NCBI RefSeq assembly: GCF_000423665.1
Contig: NZ_AUIK01000020.1
Span: 124,001-188,000 of the forward strand
Length of the DNA stretch: 64,000 nt
DNA from: Solirubrobacter soli DSM 22325
Lineage (GTDB): Bacteria > Actinomycetota > Thermoleophilia > Solirubrobacterales > Solirubrobacteraceae
Reading direction: 5' to 3'
Program-made: the position numbers and the translations under genes
Notes under the pieces: generated by a model
The model's database searches: none
The model's input: the letters and a program-made list of their open reading frames with translations, nothing else
What the model was told of the DNA's origin: nothing
In this document: one piece after another, positions 27,005-36,025 of the stretch
How positions within the stretch are numbered: position 1 is the first letter of the stretch
Layout: each line of letters begins with the position of its first letter

Positions 27005-28555
27005 GTGAAGCAGGTCCTGCGTTCCGCTGCGGTGCTCGGCGCCGCACTCGCCCTCGCGGCGCCCGCCGTCGTGCACGCCGCCGAGCCCGGTTACACGACG
27101 ATCTACGACGGGACGGCGACCGGTTCCGACGCGTCGTTCGACAAGTGGGCGATGGTCGGCGGCGGCAGCATCGATCGCCAGGCCGACGGCGTGATGCGCT
27201 CGTCGGGCGGCTTCGGCATGCGCTGGTACACCGTCAAGCGGTTCGGCGACATGTCGCTGAAGGTCGACTTCCGTGATGCCCGCAGCACGCCGGGTTACTC
27301 GAACGGCGGCGTGCTCGTGCGCTTCCCGAACCCGATGACGCCCGCGGCTGAGACGCCCGCGTCCTGGTCGTACGACTGGAAGGGCGCCGGCGGGCCGTTC
27401 CCGCCGGCCAAGCAGTACTCCAGCGAACCCGGCTGCCAGCGCGTGCAGCCGTCGCTGCTGCCGGCGAGCTGGCTGCCCGCCTGGGTGCCGGTGGTCTGCG
27501 GTGAGGAGGTGCAGATCAACGACTCGCCGGACGTCGGCGCGCCCGATCCGCGCAAGACCGGCTCGCTGTACGGCTTCGCCGACCTGGACGCGACGCGCTC
27601 GAACGCGATCGAGCGCTACGGCAACCTCGGCGTCTGGCACACGATGGAGATCCGCACCGTCGGCCAGCAGTACACGGTGCTCGTCGACGGCAAGACGATC
27701 AACCAGTGGGACGGAGCGGTGCCGATGCGCTTCCCGGACCGTGGTCTGGGCGACCCGCCGACGATGGCGCGCCAGTTCGCGAACGGCTACATCGGCGTGC
27801 AGGCGCACTCCGACGGCGATGTCATCGAGTACCGCGACGTGCGCGTGAAGGAGCTCGCCGCCGCGCCGAGGAACACCGCCGCTCCGACCGTCACGGGCGA
27901 CGGCTTCACCGGCCGCGCGCTGAGCTGCGCGCCCGGCACCTGGACGAACGTCGCCGCCGACCAGAGCTACGCCATCGACTGGCTGCGCTCCAACGCGCCG
28001 ACGAACGACGCGCCGACCGACGCCGAGCTGGGCACGGTCAAGGTCGGGTCCGGGACGACGTACACACCGACGGCCGCCGACTTCGGCAAGGTCGTCTGGT
28101 GCCGCGTCAACGCGACCAACGCGGAGGGCGGGACGAGCTGGGCCACGAAGGCCGCGCCGGCGATCACGTTCGCGAGCGACGTCCCCGGGTCCGTCGGTGG
28201 CTCCGTGGGCGCGACGCTGTCACTGACGCTCGGCGCTCCGGCGTCGTTCGGCGCGTTCACCCCGGGTGTCGCGCGCGAGTACACGGCCACGACGCAGGCG
28301 ACCGTGCTCTCGACCGCGGGCGACGCGACGCTGACCGTCGCCGACACCGGCGCCAACCCCGGCAACCTGGTCAACGGCGCGTTCGTCCTCGCCCGGCCGC
28401 TGCAGGGACTCGGCGTCATCAAGACGTGGAGCGCCCCGACGTCCAACGAGGTGGTCCCGGTGACGTTCAAGCAGGCCGTCGGCGCCACCGACGCCCTGCG
28501 CACCGGCACGTACTCCAAGACGCTCACGTTCACGCTCAGCACGACCACGCCCTAG
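27005..28555 (+). CDS. secreted 3-keto-disaccharide hydrolase-like (DUF1080) glycan-active protein
   Basis: A 516-aa exported protein: signal peptide (cleavage after VHAA, about residue 28), then a concanavalin-like DUF1080 domain (about 30-285; TTIYDGTATGSDASFDKW, GVLVRFPN, WHTMEIRTVGQQYTVLVDGK, YIGVQAHSDGDVIEYRDVRVKEL). Two Ig-like beta domains follow to the C-terminus. DUF1080 proteins bind or hydrolyse sugars, including 3-keto-disaccharides. The GTG at 27005 is decided by GAGGAG eight bases upstream. Two tandem 22-bp repeats sit in front, suggesting tight control. Confidence 0.8.
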   Translation: MKQVLRSAAVLGAALALAAPAVVHAAEPGYTTIYDGTATGSDASFDKWAMVGGGSIDRQADGVMRSSGGFGMRWYTVKRFGDMSLKVDFRDARSTPGYSNGGVLVRFPNPMTPAAETPASWSYDWKGAGGPFPPAKQYSSEPGCQRVQPSLLPASWLPAWVPVVCGEEVQINDSPDVGAPDPRKTGSLYGFADLDATRSNAIERYGNLGVWHTMEIRTVGQQYTVLVDGKTINQWDGAVPMRFPDRGLGDPPTMARQFANGYIGVQAHSDGDVIEYRDVRVKELAAAPRNTAAPTVTGDGFTGRALSCAPGTWTNVAADQSYAIDWLRSNAPTNDAPTDAELGTVKVGSGTTYTPTAADFGKVVWCRVNATNAEGGTSWATKAAPAITFASDVPGSVGGSVGATLSLTLGAPASFGAFTPGVAREYTATTQATVLSTAGDATLTVADTGANPGNLVNGAFVLARPLQGLGVIKTWSAPTSNEVVPVTFKQAVGATDALRTGTYSKTLTFTLSTTTP

Positions 28556-28561
28556 GACGAT

Positions 28562-28590
28562 GCCGCCGGGCGCTTCACGCGCCCGGCGGC
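28562..28590. terminator. bidirectional 12-bp hairpin terminator
   Basis: GCCGCCGGGCGC (28562-28573), loop TTCAC, GCGCCCGGCGGC (28579-28590): a 12-bp perfect stem. It lies between the convergent DUF1080-type and TetR genes and reaches into the last TetR codons (APPGA). It can terminate both transcripts. Confidence 0.75.
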
Positions 28591-29180
28591 GCGGTCTGCA
28601 TCAGCTCGAGCAGCTCGATGATCGTCTCCTCGAGGTCCACCGACCCCTCGTCCAGGTACTCCTGGAGCTGGAGGCCGTCCGCGAGCGCGACCACCACCGC
28701 GGCGAACTTCTTCGCACTCATCGCGGTGCTCAGCCGCCCGGCCTCCTGGCCCTGCGCCACCCACCCCTCCACGTCCGCGCGCGTCTTGCGATAGCGCTCG
28801 ACGAAGAAGGCATGCCCGGGATGGTCGGAGTCCATCGCCTCGGCCGCGAGCACGAGCAGCATGCGGATCAGCCCACGGTTCTCGACGGCCGCGCGCATGT
28901 ACGCACGCATCGTCGGCACCAGTGCGTGGTCGTGGACCTCCAGCAGCTCGGCGAAGCGCTCCGCGTTGTCCTGCTCGTGTTGCTCGAGCACCGCGAGCAG
29001 CAGCTCCGCCTTGCTCTCGAAGTGGTAGAGGATGCCCTGCCGCGACACGCCCGCCTCGGCGGCGATCACGTCCAGCGGCACGCCGCGGAAGCCCTGGCTC
29101 GCGAAGACGCGGATCGCGACCTCGATGATCCGCTCGCGCGTCCCCCGGCCCTGCGGCGTCGTGTAGGTCCTGTCGGTCAT
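28575..29180 (-). CDS. TetR/AcrR-family transcriptional regulator
   Basis: A 201-aa TetR-type repressor. The N-terminal HTH spans about residues 12-58 (RERIIEVAIRVFASQGFRGVPLDVIAAEAGVSRQGILYHFESKAELL). The C-terminal ligand domain includes EAMDSDHPGHAFFVERYRK and resembles regulators of lipid or xenobiotic genes. It is divergent from an alpha/beta hydrolase, with an 8-bp inverted repeat at 29225-29247 between them, and convergent with the DUF1080-type gene. The hydrolase is the likely target. The ATG at 29180 is chosen because residues upstream are not conserved-looking. Confidence 0.9.
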   Translation of the reverse strand: MTDRTYTTPQGRGTRERIIEVAIRVFASQGFRGVPLDVIAAEAGVSRQGILYHFESKAELLLAVLEQHEQDNAERFAELLEVHDHALVPTMRAYMRAAVENRGLIRMLLVLAAEAMDSDHPGHAFFVERYRKTRADVEGWVAQGQEAGRLSTAMSAKKFAAVVVALADGLQLQEYLDEGSVDLEETIIELLELMQTAPPGA

Positions 29181-29224
29181 GCTCCGCGAGAAGGCTAGGC
29201 GACCCGCTCGGTGACGGAGAGGGA

Positions 29225-29247
29225 GCTCCCCAATTGATGTGGGGAGC
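29225..29247. promoter_or_regulatory. inverted repeat between divergent TetR and hydrolase genes
   Basis: GCTCCCCA (29225-29232), 7-nt spacer ATTGATG, TGGGGAGC (29240-29247). It lies 45 bp upstream of the TetR start and 50 bp upstream of the hydrolase start, the classical position for an autoregulated TetR operator. Confidence 0.5.
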
Positions 29248-29296
29248 CCGGTCCTGGACACTCGCCTCCTCCTCCCCCGGACTGGCAAGGATCTCT

Positions 29297-30088
29297 ATGT
29301 CTCCCTCACTCGCGGCGTACGCGCGCGGGCACGTCGGCGTGCCCGGACCGCCGCTCGTCTTCCTGCACGGCCTGACGTTCGACCACCAGATGTGGGCGCC
29401 GGTGATCAGCGCTCTGCCGCCGCGGCGGCGCGCGCTGGCCATCGACCTGCCCGGCCATGGCGCCTCGCCCTCGCTTCCGTGTCACGACCTCGAGCCGGTC
29501 GTCGAGGCGGTGCATGACACCGTGCTCGAGGCCGAGCTGGAGCCGCCCGTGGTCGTCGGGCATTCCCTCGGCGCGGCCGTGGCGAGCTTGTATGCCACGC
29601 GACATCCCGTCGCCGGCGTGGTCAACGTCGACGCGCCGATGGAGGTCGCCGCGGCGGCGCGGTTCATGCAGGCGCTCGAGCCCCAGCTGCGCGGCACGGG
29701 ATTCGGGCGTGCCTGGTCGGTGTTCCGCGACAGCATGCACGTCGAGCTGGTCGCACCGCGGCTGCGCGCGCTGCTGGCGGCGGGCGAGCACGTCTCCCAG
29801 GAGCTGGTGCTGAGCTATTGGAGGCAGCTGCTCGACGAGGAGCCGGCCGAGCTGGATGCCCTCGCCGAGGCGATGCTCGCGCGGATCTGCGAGGACGGAA
29901 TCCCGTACCTCGCGATCTACGCGGCCACGCGCCGGACCGTGGAGCTCGAGTGGCTGCAGGAGCGCCTGCCGCACGCCGAGATCGACTGCTGGCCGATCGG
30001 GCACCACTTCCCGCAGCTCGCCGACCCGGTGCGCTTCGCGACCCGGCTGATCGCGTTCGCCGCTCGCGAGACGACGGCGCCGCGATGA
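29297..30088 (+). CDS. alpha/beta hydrolase
   Basis: A 263-aa alpha/beta-fold hydrolase. The oxyanion-hole motif is VFLHGLTFDHQMW, IDLPGHGAS follows, the nucleophile elbow is VVGHSLGAAVA (Ser about 101), and the catalytic His is in the IGHHFPQLADP segment near the C-terminus. No signal peptide is seen. The substrate is probably a small ester or lactone. The ATG at 29297 is chosen; an upstream in-frame ATG at 29234 lies inside the inverted repeat. It overlaps the next lipoprotein gene (ATGA). Confidence 0.85.
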   Translation: MSPSLAAYARGHVGVPGPPLVFLHGLTFDHQMWAPVISALPPRRRALAIDLPGHGASPSLPCHDLEPVVEAVHDTVLEAELEPPVVVGHSLGAAVASLYATRHPVAGVVNVDAPMEVAAAARFMQALEPQLRGTGFGRAWSVFRDSMHVELVAPRLRALLAAGEHVSQELVLSYWRQLLDEEPAELDALAEAMLARICEDGIPYLAIYAATRRTVELEWLQERLPHAEIDCWPIGHHFPQLADPVRFATRLIAFAARETTAPR

Positions 30089-30345
30089 GGCGCGCGCTGA
30101 TCCTGGCCGCGTGCCTGGGGATGGCCGCCTGCGGCGGCGGGGGCGCAGCGTCCTCGCCGCCGCACGGCGGCGGTACCGTCGCCGACCGCTGCGCCGATCA
30201 GGCCAATGGCGACCCCGCCAAGATGACGCTGTGCCTGGCCAGGCACCACGTCGCGGTGGCCATCGGCGAGCGCGCCCGGCCGTGCTTGCGCAAGACGCAC
30301 GGCGGCGACGGTGTCATCGACTGCTTGAAGGCCGCGGCGCGATGA
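30085..30345 (+). CDS. small lipoprotein
   Basis: An 86-aa protein with a lipoprotein signal (MRRALILAACLGMAAC, lipobox MAAC with Cys16) and a Gly-rich spacer. The mature domain of about 55 aa has four Cys (DRCADQ, TLCLARH, RPCLRK, IDCLK). Function unknown. It overlaps both neighbours by ATGA and so is translated with the hydrolase and the downstream secreted protein. Confidence 0.65.
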   Translation: MRRALILAACLGMAACGGGGAASSPPHGGGTVADRCADQANGDPAKMTLCLARHHVAVAIGERARPCLRKTHGGDGVIDCLKAAAR

Positions 30346-31010
30346 GCAAGCCGATGCTCCTCCTGGCGGCCGTGCTCGCGGCCGCCGCGCCGGCGCACAC
30401 CGCAACCGCCCGCTATGGGAACGCCGAGCTGCAGCTGCATAAAGGGGACCTGGCGTTCGTCCGCGCCCCCGGCGCCACACCACGTGTCCTGACCCGGCAG
30501 CTGCCGGCGGCCGCCGCGTCACCCGCGCTCGGGCTCGATGCCACTGGGCGCCTGACGGCGCTCGTGGCCGGCCGCGGCGGCCTCTACGAGACCGCGATCA
30601 GCCGTCCCGGGCGGCTCGTGCACGTCACGGGCACGACGAGCAGCGATTCGCTCCCGGGCCTGTTCCGCGGCCGGCTCGCGTACGCGCACGGCTCCGCGGT
30701 CCAGACCCGCGCGCTCGCGGGCGGGAGCCCGCGCGCCGTCTGGCGCAAGGCGGGCTGGTTCCCGCTCGCCGTCGCCCCGGGCGCCGGCAACGCGACCGCC
30801 TTCGTCGCCGGCCGTGACGGTGCCGGCAACGGCGCCTTCCAACTGCTCCTCGCCCGCCCCGGACAGCCGGTCAAGCGTCTGCTCTACCTGCCTCTGGGCG
30901 ACACGCACTCCGGCCGGCTGACGATCGACGGCATCGACACCGCCGGCCACGAGCTGCGGGTCACCCGCGAGCTCGACGGTGCCGTCTCGCACCGCTCCTT
31001 CTCCCTCTGA
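30342..31010 (+). CDS. secreted beta-propeller-like protein (222 aa)
   Basis: An exported protein with signal peptide MSKPMLLLAAVLAAAAPAHTA. The mature sequence is all-beta with repeated AGRGGLYETAISRPGRLV, GRLAYAHGSAV and ATAFVAGRDGAGNG turns, suggesting a partial propeller or WD40-like surface domain. No enzyme motif is visible. It is translationally coupled to the small lipoprotein. Confidence 0.6.
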   Translation: MSKPMLLLAAVLAAAAPAHTATARYGNAELQLHKGDLAFVRAPGATPRVLTRQLPAAAASPALGLDATGRLTALVAGRGGLYETAISRPGRLVHVTGTTSSDSLPGLFRGRLAYAHGSAVQTRALAGGSPRAVWRKAGWFPLAVAPGAGNATAFVAGRDGAGNGAFQLLLARPGQPVKRLLYLPLGDTHSGRLTIDGIDTAGHELRVTRELDGAVSHRSFSL

Positions 31011-31023
31011 CCAAGGAACGCCG

Positions 31024-32616
31024 ATGAACCTCCTCCGCAGCGCGGTGGGAGCGCTGGCGGCGACGAGCCTGCTCGCCGCCGTCCCCAGCGCCCATGCCGC
31101 CAACCGCTTCACGCTCGACGAGCACCCGGAGACGCCCGGGCACGTCCTGCTCAACCCGCCCGGCAGCGCGCCGGGCAGTGTGCTCGTCGCCTGGACGAGC
31201 GAGTCCGGGTCGGGCGAGCTCGCCCCGATCCCGAAGGTGTGCGTGGTCGCGCCCGGGCTCGGCTGCGGCGCCCCGCAGATCCTGCACGCGCCGGAAGGCG
31301 ACGGTGAGGACGACGCCGTCGACGGGCTCTTCCCCGTCGCCGGACCGGATGGAACCGTCACGCTCGTCGGCCCGCGCCAGTCGCGCGGGGACGCGATCAC
31401 CTGGACCTCGACGAACGGCGGCGCGTTCGGCCCGCCCGCCCGCATCCGCGGCGTCGCGCCCGCACTGGCACCGCCGGAGGACGTGATCGGCGCCGGTGCG
31501 AGCACGCTGATCGGTGCCGCCGACGCGGACCTCGGCGTCGGCGCGTTCGGCGCCGCCCGTGGCTCGTTCACGTTCGCGAATCCCGGGCACGACGTGAAGA
31601 CCTCGAGCCTGGCCCTCGACGCCGCCGGCCGTCCGGTCGACGCGTACTTCCACTTCGGCGACAGCCCGACCGGTGCCGACAGCGTGGTCGGCGCCTACCG
31701 CTACAGCGGCACCGGATCGATCGCCGATCGCGACAACTGGGCGGGCCCGATCACCGTCTCCACCGCCGGTGACGAGCCGGTGCTCAGCGGTGGCGCCGCG
31801 GGCCTGTTCGCCGTCGACGTCGACACGGCGGCCGGCGGGAGCGAACCGACGTTGCTCGACATCCGCCGGGACGACGGCTCCAGCTTCGGACCGCCGAAGC
31901 TCCTGGCGAACGATCCCGATGCCGGGCTCTTCGACGCGGGCGCGGCGACCCAGTCGCCGAGCGGGCGGCTCGCGATCCTGTGGCCGGGCACCCGCGCCGG
32001 TGACGGCGAACGGGTCATGCGCCTGTTCTCCTCCACCGATCACGGAGCGAGTTTCACCGAGTCCGACGTCGCCACGGTGGGCGAGAACTACCTCGACGAC
32101 CGCAACGCGTCCGCTGCCGTCGCCGACGACGGCAGCGGCGCGGTCGCGTTCGTCGACGAGACCGGCCTGGAGCTCGCCGACCTCGCGCCCATCGCCCCGT
32201 TCGTCCCGCCCGGCCCGGTGAAGGCCCCGCCGCCGACCAGGTATCCCGCGCCTCCCGGCGTCGTCTTCGACCCAGACCGCGGCCCGTTCGCGAGCACGTC
32301 CTTCCGCGTCGGCAGTGACATCGTGACCCTGCAGACGCCGCGCGGCTGCGTTCGCTCCGGTGACATCGTCATGCGTCTCAGGGTGCGTTCGAGCAAGCGC
32401 AAGGGCCACGTCGTGGTGAAGGTGCGCAAGGTCCTCTTCCGCCTCGACGGCAGGCTGATCCGCCGCAGGACCAACGCCCCGTTCAGCGCTCGCTTCCACG
32501 TCACCGTGGCCCCCGGGAGCCGCCACGTGCTCACCGCGCGGGTGTTCCTGAAGGTCCATCACGGTCCGAAGCGCTCCAGGACGCTCACCAACCACTTCAC
32601 GGCATGCTCCGGCTGA
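31024..32616 (+). CDS. secreted sialidase/propeller-like protein (530 aa)
   Basis: An exported protein (signal MNLLRSAVGALAATSLLAAV, cleavage after AHA). Residues 30-400 look like a six-bladed sialidase/BNR-type propeller (VLVAWTSESGSGE, ITWTSTNGGAFGPP, MRLFSSTDHGASF). A Pro-rich hinge (GPVKAPPPTRYPAPPG) and a basic Ig-like C-terminal domain (MRLRVRSSKRKGHVVVKVRK) follow. AAGGA upstream supports the ATG at 31024. Catalytic residues of sialidases are not identifiable, so a binding or structural role is equally possible. It overlaps the next gene by 13 bp. Confidence 0.65.
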   Translation: MNLLRSAVGALAATSLLAAVPSAHAANRFTLDEHPETPGHVLLNPPGSAPGSVLVAWTSESGSGELAPIPKVCVVAPGLGCGAPQILHAPEGDGEDDAVDGLFPVAGPDGTVTLVGPRQSRGDAITWTSTNGGAFGPPARIRGVAPALAPPEDVIGAGASTLIGAADADLGVGAFGAARGSFTFANPGHDVKTSSLALDAAGRPVDAYFHFGDSPTGADSVVGAYRYSGTGSIADRDNWAGPITVSTAGDEPVLSGGAAGLFAVDVDTAAGGSEPTLLDIRRDDGSSFGPPKLLANDPDAGLFDAGAATQSPSGRLAILWPGTRAGDGERVMRLFSSTDHGASFTESDVATVGENYLDDRNASAAVADDGSGAVAFVDETGLELADLAPIAPFVPPGPVKAPPPTRYPAPPGVVFDPDRGPFASTSFRVGSDIVTLQTPRGCVRSGDIVMRLRVRSSKRKGHVVVKVRKVLFRLDGRLIRRRTNAPFSARFHVTVAPGSRHVLTARVFLKVHHGPKRSRTLTNHFTACSG

Positions 32617-33824
32617 TCGCGACGACGGCCGTGCTCCTGCTCGTCGGCGCGGGGGTCGCTCGCGCCGACGACTGCGAGTTCGAGGGCACCGCGGGCAGCA
32701 CCCGCGCGCCCGTCACGGCTCGAGGGCTGCTGCTCGCCGACTCGTTCGCCGACGAGGGCGCGCTCGACGACGGCGAGGTCGATCTCTGGACGCTCACGCG
32801 CAGCGGGCACGCCGCGGGAACCAGCGACACCGGCGATCGTGACGGCCGGCCGTTCTCGCCCACGCTCGTCACGCGACCCGACGGCGACCCCGAGATCGTC
32901 GAGTGGCGCGGGGACGAGACGGGCGGAGCGATCATCGCGGTCGACCGCGGCGTCGAGCGCGTGCTGGTGCCGGGCGTCGCGTTCCCGGGCTACGACGGCG
33001 TCGCCGCCGCCGAGGGTCCCGACGGGACGATCACGCTGCTCTACGGCGGCGTCCTGGAACGCGTCGCCCCGGACGGCACCGCCGGTCCGGCGATCCCGGT
33101 CGCGCCGCACCCGTTCGCGCCGCTGCTGGCGGTCGACGGACAGGGAACCGTGTTCGGCGCGGCCCGCGGTGACGGCGGCGGCGTCGCGATCCGGTGGCCG
33201 CAGGCGGGCACTCCGACGCTGACCAGCACCGCCGCGCTCGCTCGCCCGACGACCGAGCCCGTGCTGCCGAGGGTCGTGCCGGACGGCCACGGCGGCGCGT
33301 GGCTGAAGACCGGCCACCTCTCGCTCCTGCGTCTCAGCGCCGACGGCGTCACCGTCACGCGCGTCACCGGCGCCGCCGACTCGGCCACCGACCCCGTCGT
33401 CGACGCCGAGGGCGACGCCGTCATCGGGTGGAGCGAGGGACATCGCGCCTACGTCCAGACCGTGTCCACCGACGGGACGCGGTCGCGCCGGACCGCGCTG
33501 CCCTCGCGCGACGTCGAGGGCCTGGCCTTGGACCCGCGCTCCGGCGACCCGTGGGTGCTGACCCACGTCCACAACGTCCTCGCCCTCCAGACGCCGGGCC
33601 GTACGATCGCCGTCCGCGGCCGCCGCCGGTACGGCGAGTTCTACGGCTCCGTCGCCATCGATGCCACCGGCCGTGCCTGGGTCGTGTGGCAGGAGGAGAG
33701 CGATCGCCTGGACAGCGAGTGCCACCTCTTCCCCGCCGTCGCGGACGTGCGCTGGGCGACGTTCGGCCTGCGCTCCCGCCACGTCTCGAGCCACGTGCTC
33801 AGCGGCGCGTCCCCCATCTCATGA
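32604..33824 (+). CDS. secreted propeller-like protein (406 aa)
   Basis: A second exported all-beta protein (signal MLRLIATTAVLLLVGAGVARA) with repeating modules of the AEGPDGTITLLYGG and VVPDGHGGAWLKTG kind, and a final ATGRAWVVWQEESDRLDSECH block. Two Cys near the ends of the mature chain (DDCEFEG and DSECHL) could tie the propeller ring with a disulfide. Unknown function. It overlaps its upstream relative and ends where the methyltransferase frame opens. Confidence 0.6.
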   Translation: MLRLIATTAVLLLVGAGVARADDCEFEGTAGSTRAPVTARGLLLADSFADEGALDDGEVDLWTLTRSGHAAGTSDTGDRDGRPFSPTLVTRPDGDPEIVEWRGDETGGAIIAVDRGVERVLVPGVAFPGYDGVAAAEGPDGTITLLYGGVLERVAPDGTAGPAIPVAPHPFAPLLAVDGQGTVFGAARGDGGGVAIRWPQAGTPTLTSTAALARPTTEPVLPRVVPDGHGGAWLKTGHLSLLRLSADGVTVTRVTGAADSATDPVVDAEGDAVIGWSEGHRAYVQTVSTDGTRSRRTALPSRDVEGLALDPRSGDPWVLTHVHNVLALQTPGRTIAVRGRRRYGEFYGSVAIDATGRAWVVWQEESDRLDSECHLFPAVADVRWATFGLRSRHVSSHVLSGASPIS

Positions 33825-33841
33825 CGACACAAAGGAACGAC

Positions 33842-34666
33842 ATGACCACGACCCTGCACGCCATCTGGTCGGCCGTCGCCCCCGCCTGGGCCGAGCACGC
33901 CGACTACGCCGACGCCCGCGGAGCGGAGGTGACGTCGAGGATGCTCAGCCTCGCCGACCCGTCCCCGGGTGACCGCGTGCTCGAGCTCGCGTGCGGGCCC
34001 GGCGGCGCCGGGTTGGCGGCGGCCGCGCTCGCCGGCGAGGTGGTGCTCTCCGACGTCAGCGCCGAGATGGCCGCCATCGCGGGCGACCGCGCCGCCGAAC
34101 GCGGCCTCACCAACGTGACCACCCGCGTGCTCGACCTCGAGCAGATCGCCGAGCCCGACGCCGCCTACGACGTCGTGCTGTGCCGCGACGGCCTGATGTT
34201 CGCGTTCGACCCCGCGGGCGCCGCGGACGAGATCAAGCGGGTGCTGCGGCCCGGTGGGCGCCTCGCGATCGCCGTGTGGGGCCCGCGCGAGCGCAACCCC
34301 TGGCTCGGCATCATGTTCGACGCCGTGACCGCCCAGCTCGGCCACCCGGTGCCACCGCCGGGCATGCCGGGTCCGTTCGCGCTCTCCGACGCCGGCCGGC
34401 TGCGCTCGATCCTCGCGGGCAGCGGGCTTGAGGACGTCACCGTCGCCGAGGTGCCGGTGCCGATGCGGGCGGCGTCGTTCGTCGCATGGTTGGAGCGCAC
34501 GACGGCGCTGGCGGGGCCGCTCGCGGGCCTTCTCGCGGCCCTTCCGGAGGAAGCCGCGCGCGAGCTGCGCGGCCGCCTGCGAGACGCCGTCACGCCGTAC
34601 CGCACCGGCGAAGGCCTCGTCTTCCCCGGCGTGGCGCTCGTCGCATCCGGCCGCCGCGCGAGCTGA
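33842..34666 (+). CDS. class I SAM-dependent methyltransferase
   Basis: A 274-aa methyltransferase. Motif I VLELACGPGGAGLAAA (about 44-59), acidic end of strand 2 VVLSDVSAEM, AAYDVVLCRDGLMF and VLRPGGRLAIAVWG are in order. AAAGGA five bases before the ATG at 33842 favours that start over the in-frame ATG at 33821. It lies 2 bp before a glycosyltransferase, and the pair may modify a common lipid or glycoside; the substrate cannot be read from the sequence. Confidence 0.85.
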   Translation: MTTTLHAIWSAVAPAWAEHADYADARGAEVTSRMLSLADPSPGDRVLELACGPGGAGLAAAALAGEVVLSDVSAEMAAIAGDRAAERGLTNVTTRVLDLEQIAEPDAAYDVVLCRDGLMFAFDPAGAADEIKRVLRPGGRLAIAVWGPRERNPWLGIMFDAVTAQLGHPVPPPGMPGPFALSDAGRLRSILAGSGLEDVTVAEVPVPMRAASFVAWLERTTALAGPLAGLLAALPEEAARELRGRLRDAVTPYRTGEGLVFPGVALVASGRRAS

Positions 34667-34668
34667 TC

Positions 34669-35970
34669 GTGGCGCGCTTCCTGTTCGCCACCATGCCCGC
34701 GGCCGGACACGTCACGCCCGGCCTTCCGATCGTGCGTGCGCTCGTCGACCGCGGGCACGACGTGCACTGGTACACGGGCGAGACGTACCGCGACGCGATC
34801 GAGGCGGCCGGCGCCACGCACCGGCCGATCCGGTCGGCGTATGACTTCGGCGGCCTCGGCATCGACGACGCCTTCCCGGAGCTGACCGGGCTGACCGGGC
34901 TGACGATGGTGCGCCAGGCGATGCAGCGCGTCTTCATCGACAACGGCGTGGGGATGCTGCGCGACCTCCAGGCGATCATTGAGGACTTCCCCGCCGACGT
35001 CGCCGTGTCGGAGGCGCTGTTCGTCGCGACCCGCTGGCTGCACGAGCTCGGCGGCCCGCCGTGGGCGACGCTCGGCGAGACGATGCTCGGCACCTACAGC
35101 CGCGACACGGCGCCGTTCGGGCCCGGGCTGTTCCCGCTGCGCGGCCCGCTCGGGCGGGCGCGCAACCTCACGCTCAACGCGATCCACCGGCGCGTGGTGT
35201 TCGGTCCCGTGACCGCGCGCTACGAGCAGGCGCGCGGCGAGGTCGGGCTGGCACCGCTCGGGCAGAGCTTCCTCGACACGCTGATGTCACCGTTCCTCTA
35301 CCTGCAGGGCACCGTGCCGTCGTTCGAGTACCCCCGCGGTGACCTGCCACCGCACGTGCACTTCATCGGGCCGCTGCTCCCGCCGCCCGCCGAGGCCTTC
35401 GTGCCGCCGGAATGGTGGCCCGAGCTCGAGTCGGGACGGCGGGTCGTGCTCGTCACGCAGGGGACCGTGGCCAACGACCCACGGCTGCTGATCGCCCCCA
35501 CGCTGCGCGCGCTGGCCGACGAGCCCGTGCTCGTGATCGCGACCACGGGCGCGCCGGTGCAGGCCGCGCTGGGCGCGCTCGGCGGCACGCTGCCGCCCAA
35601 CGCCCGGCTCGAGCCGTTCGTCCCTTACGCCGAGCTCCTGCCCCACGTGTCGGTGCTCGTGACCAACGGCGGCTACGGCGGGCTCCAGCAGGCGCTGGCG
35701 CATGGCGTCCCGATCGTCGTGGCGGGTGCGACCGAGGACAAGCCCGAGACCGCCGCGCGGGTCGCGTGGTCGGGCGCGGGTGTGCGCATCAAGACGCAGA
35801 GCCCGGCGCCCGAGCGGGTGCGCGATGCCGTCACGCACGTCCTCGCCGAGCCGTCCTTCCGAGGCCGGGCGGCGGCGATCTCGGCCGAGATGGCCGCCTA
35901 CGACGCCCCCGCGACGGCGGCGCGCCTCCTGGAGGCGCTGGTCCGCACCCGCCGGCCGGTGGCGGCGTAG
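34669..35970 (+). CDS. MGT/UGT-type (GT1) glycosyltransferase
   Basis: A 433-aa GT-B fold enzyme of the macrolide/sterol glycosyltransferase type. The N-terminal FLFATMPAAGHVTPGLPIVRAL is the acceptor-domain start. The donor domain has VVLVTQGTVAND and RLEPFVPYAELLPHVSVLVTNGGYGGLQQALAHGVPIVVAG. The usual HGG is NGG here, a substitution also known in related bacterial proteins. It probably glycosylates a small hydrophobic acceptor. The GTG start follows the methyltransferase stop by 2 bp. Confidence 0.87.
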   Translation: MARFLFATMPAAGHVTPGLPIVRALVDRGHDVHWYTGETYRDAIEAAGATHRPIRSAYDFGGLGIDDAFPELTGLTGLTMVRQAMQRVFIDNGVGMLRDLQAIIEDFPADVAVSEALFVATRWLHELGGPPWATLGETMLGTYSRDTAPFGPGLFPLRGPLGRARNLTLNAIHRRVVFGPVTARYEQARGEVGLAPLGQSFLDTLMSPFLYLQGTVPSFEYPRGDLPPHVHFIGPLLPPPAEAFVPPEWWPELESGRRVVLVTQGTVANDPRLLIAPTLRALADEPVLVIATTGAPVQAALGALGGTLPPNARLEPFVPYAELLPHVSVLVTNGGYGGLQQALAHGVPIVVAGATEDKPETAARVAWSGAGVRIKTQSPAPERVRDAVTHVLAEPSFRGRAAAISAEMAAYDAPATAARLLEALVRTRRPVAA

Positions 35971-36025
35971 CGGGCGCACATCGTCGGCTCACGTGGCTCC
36001 CGGTACGGTCGCGCGCGTCTCCCGG

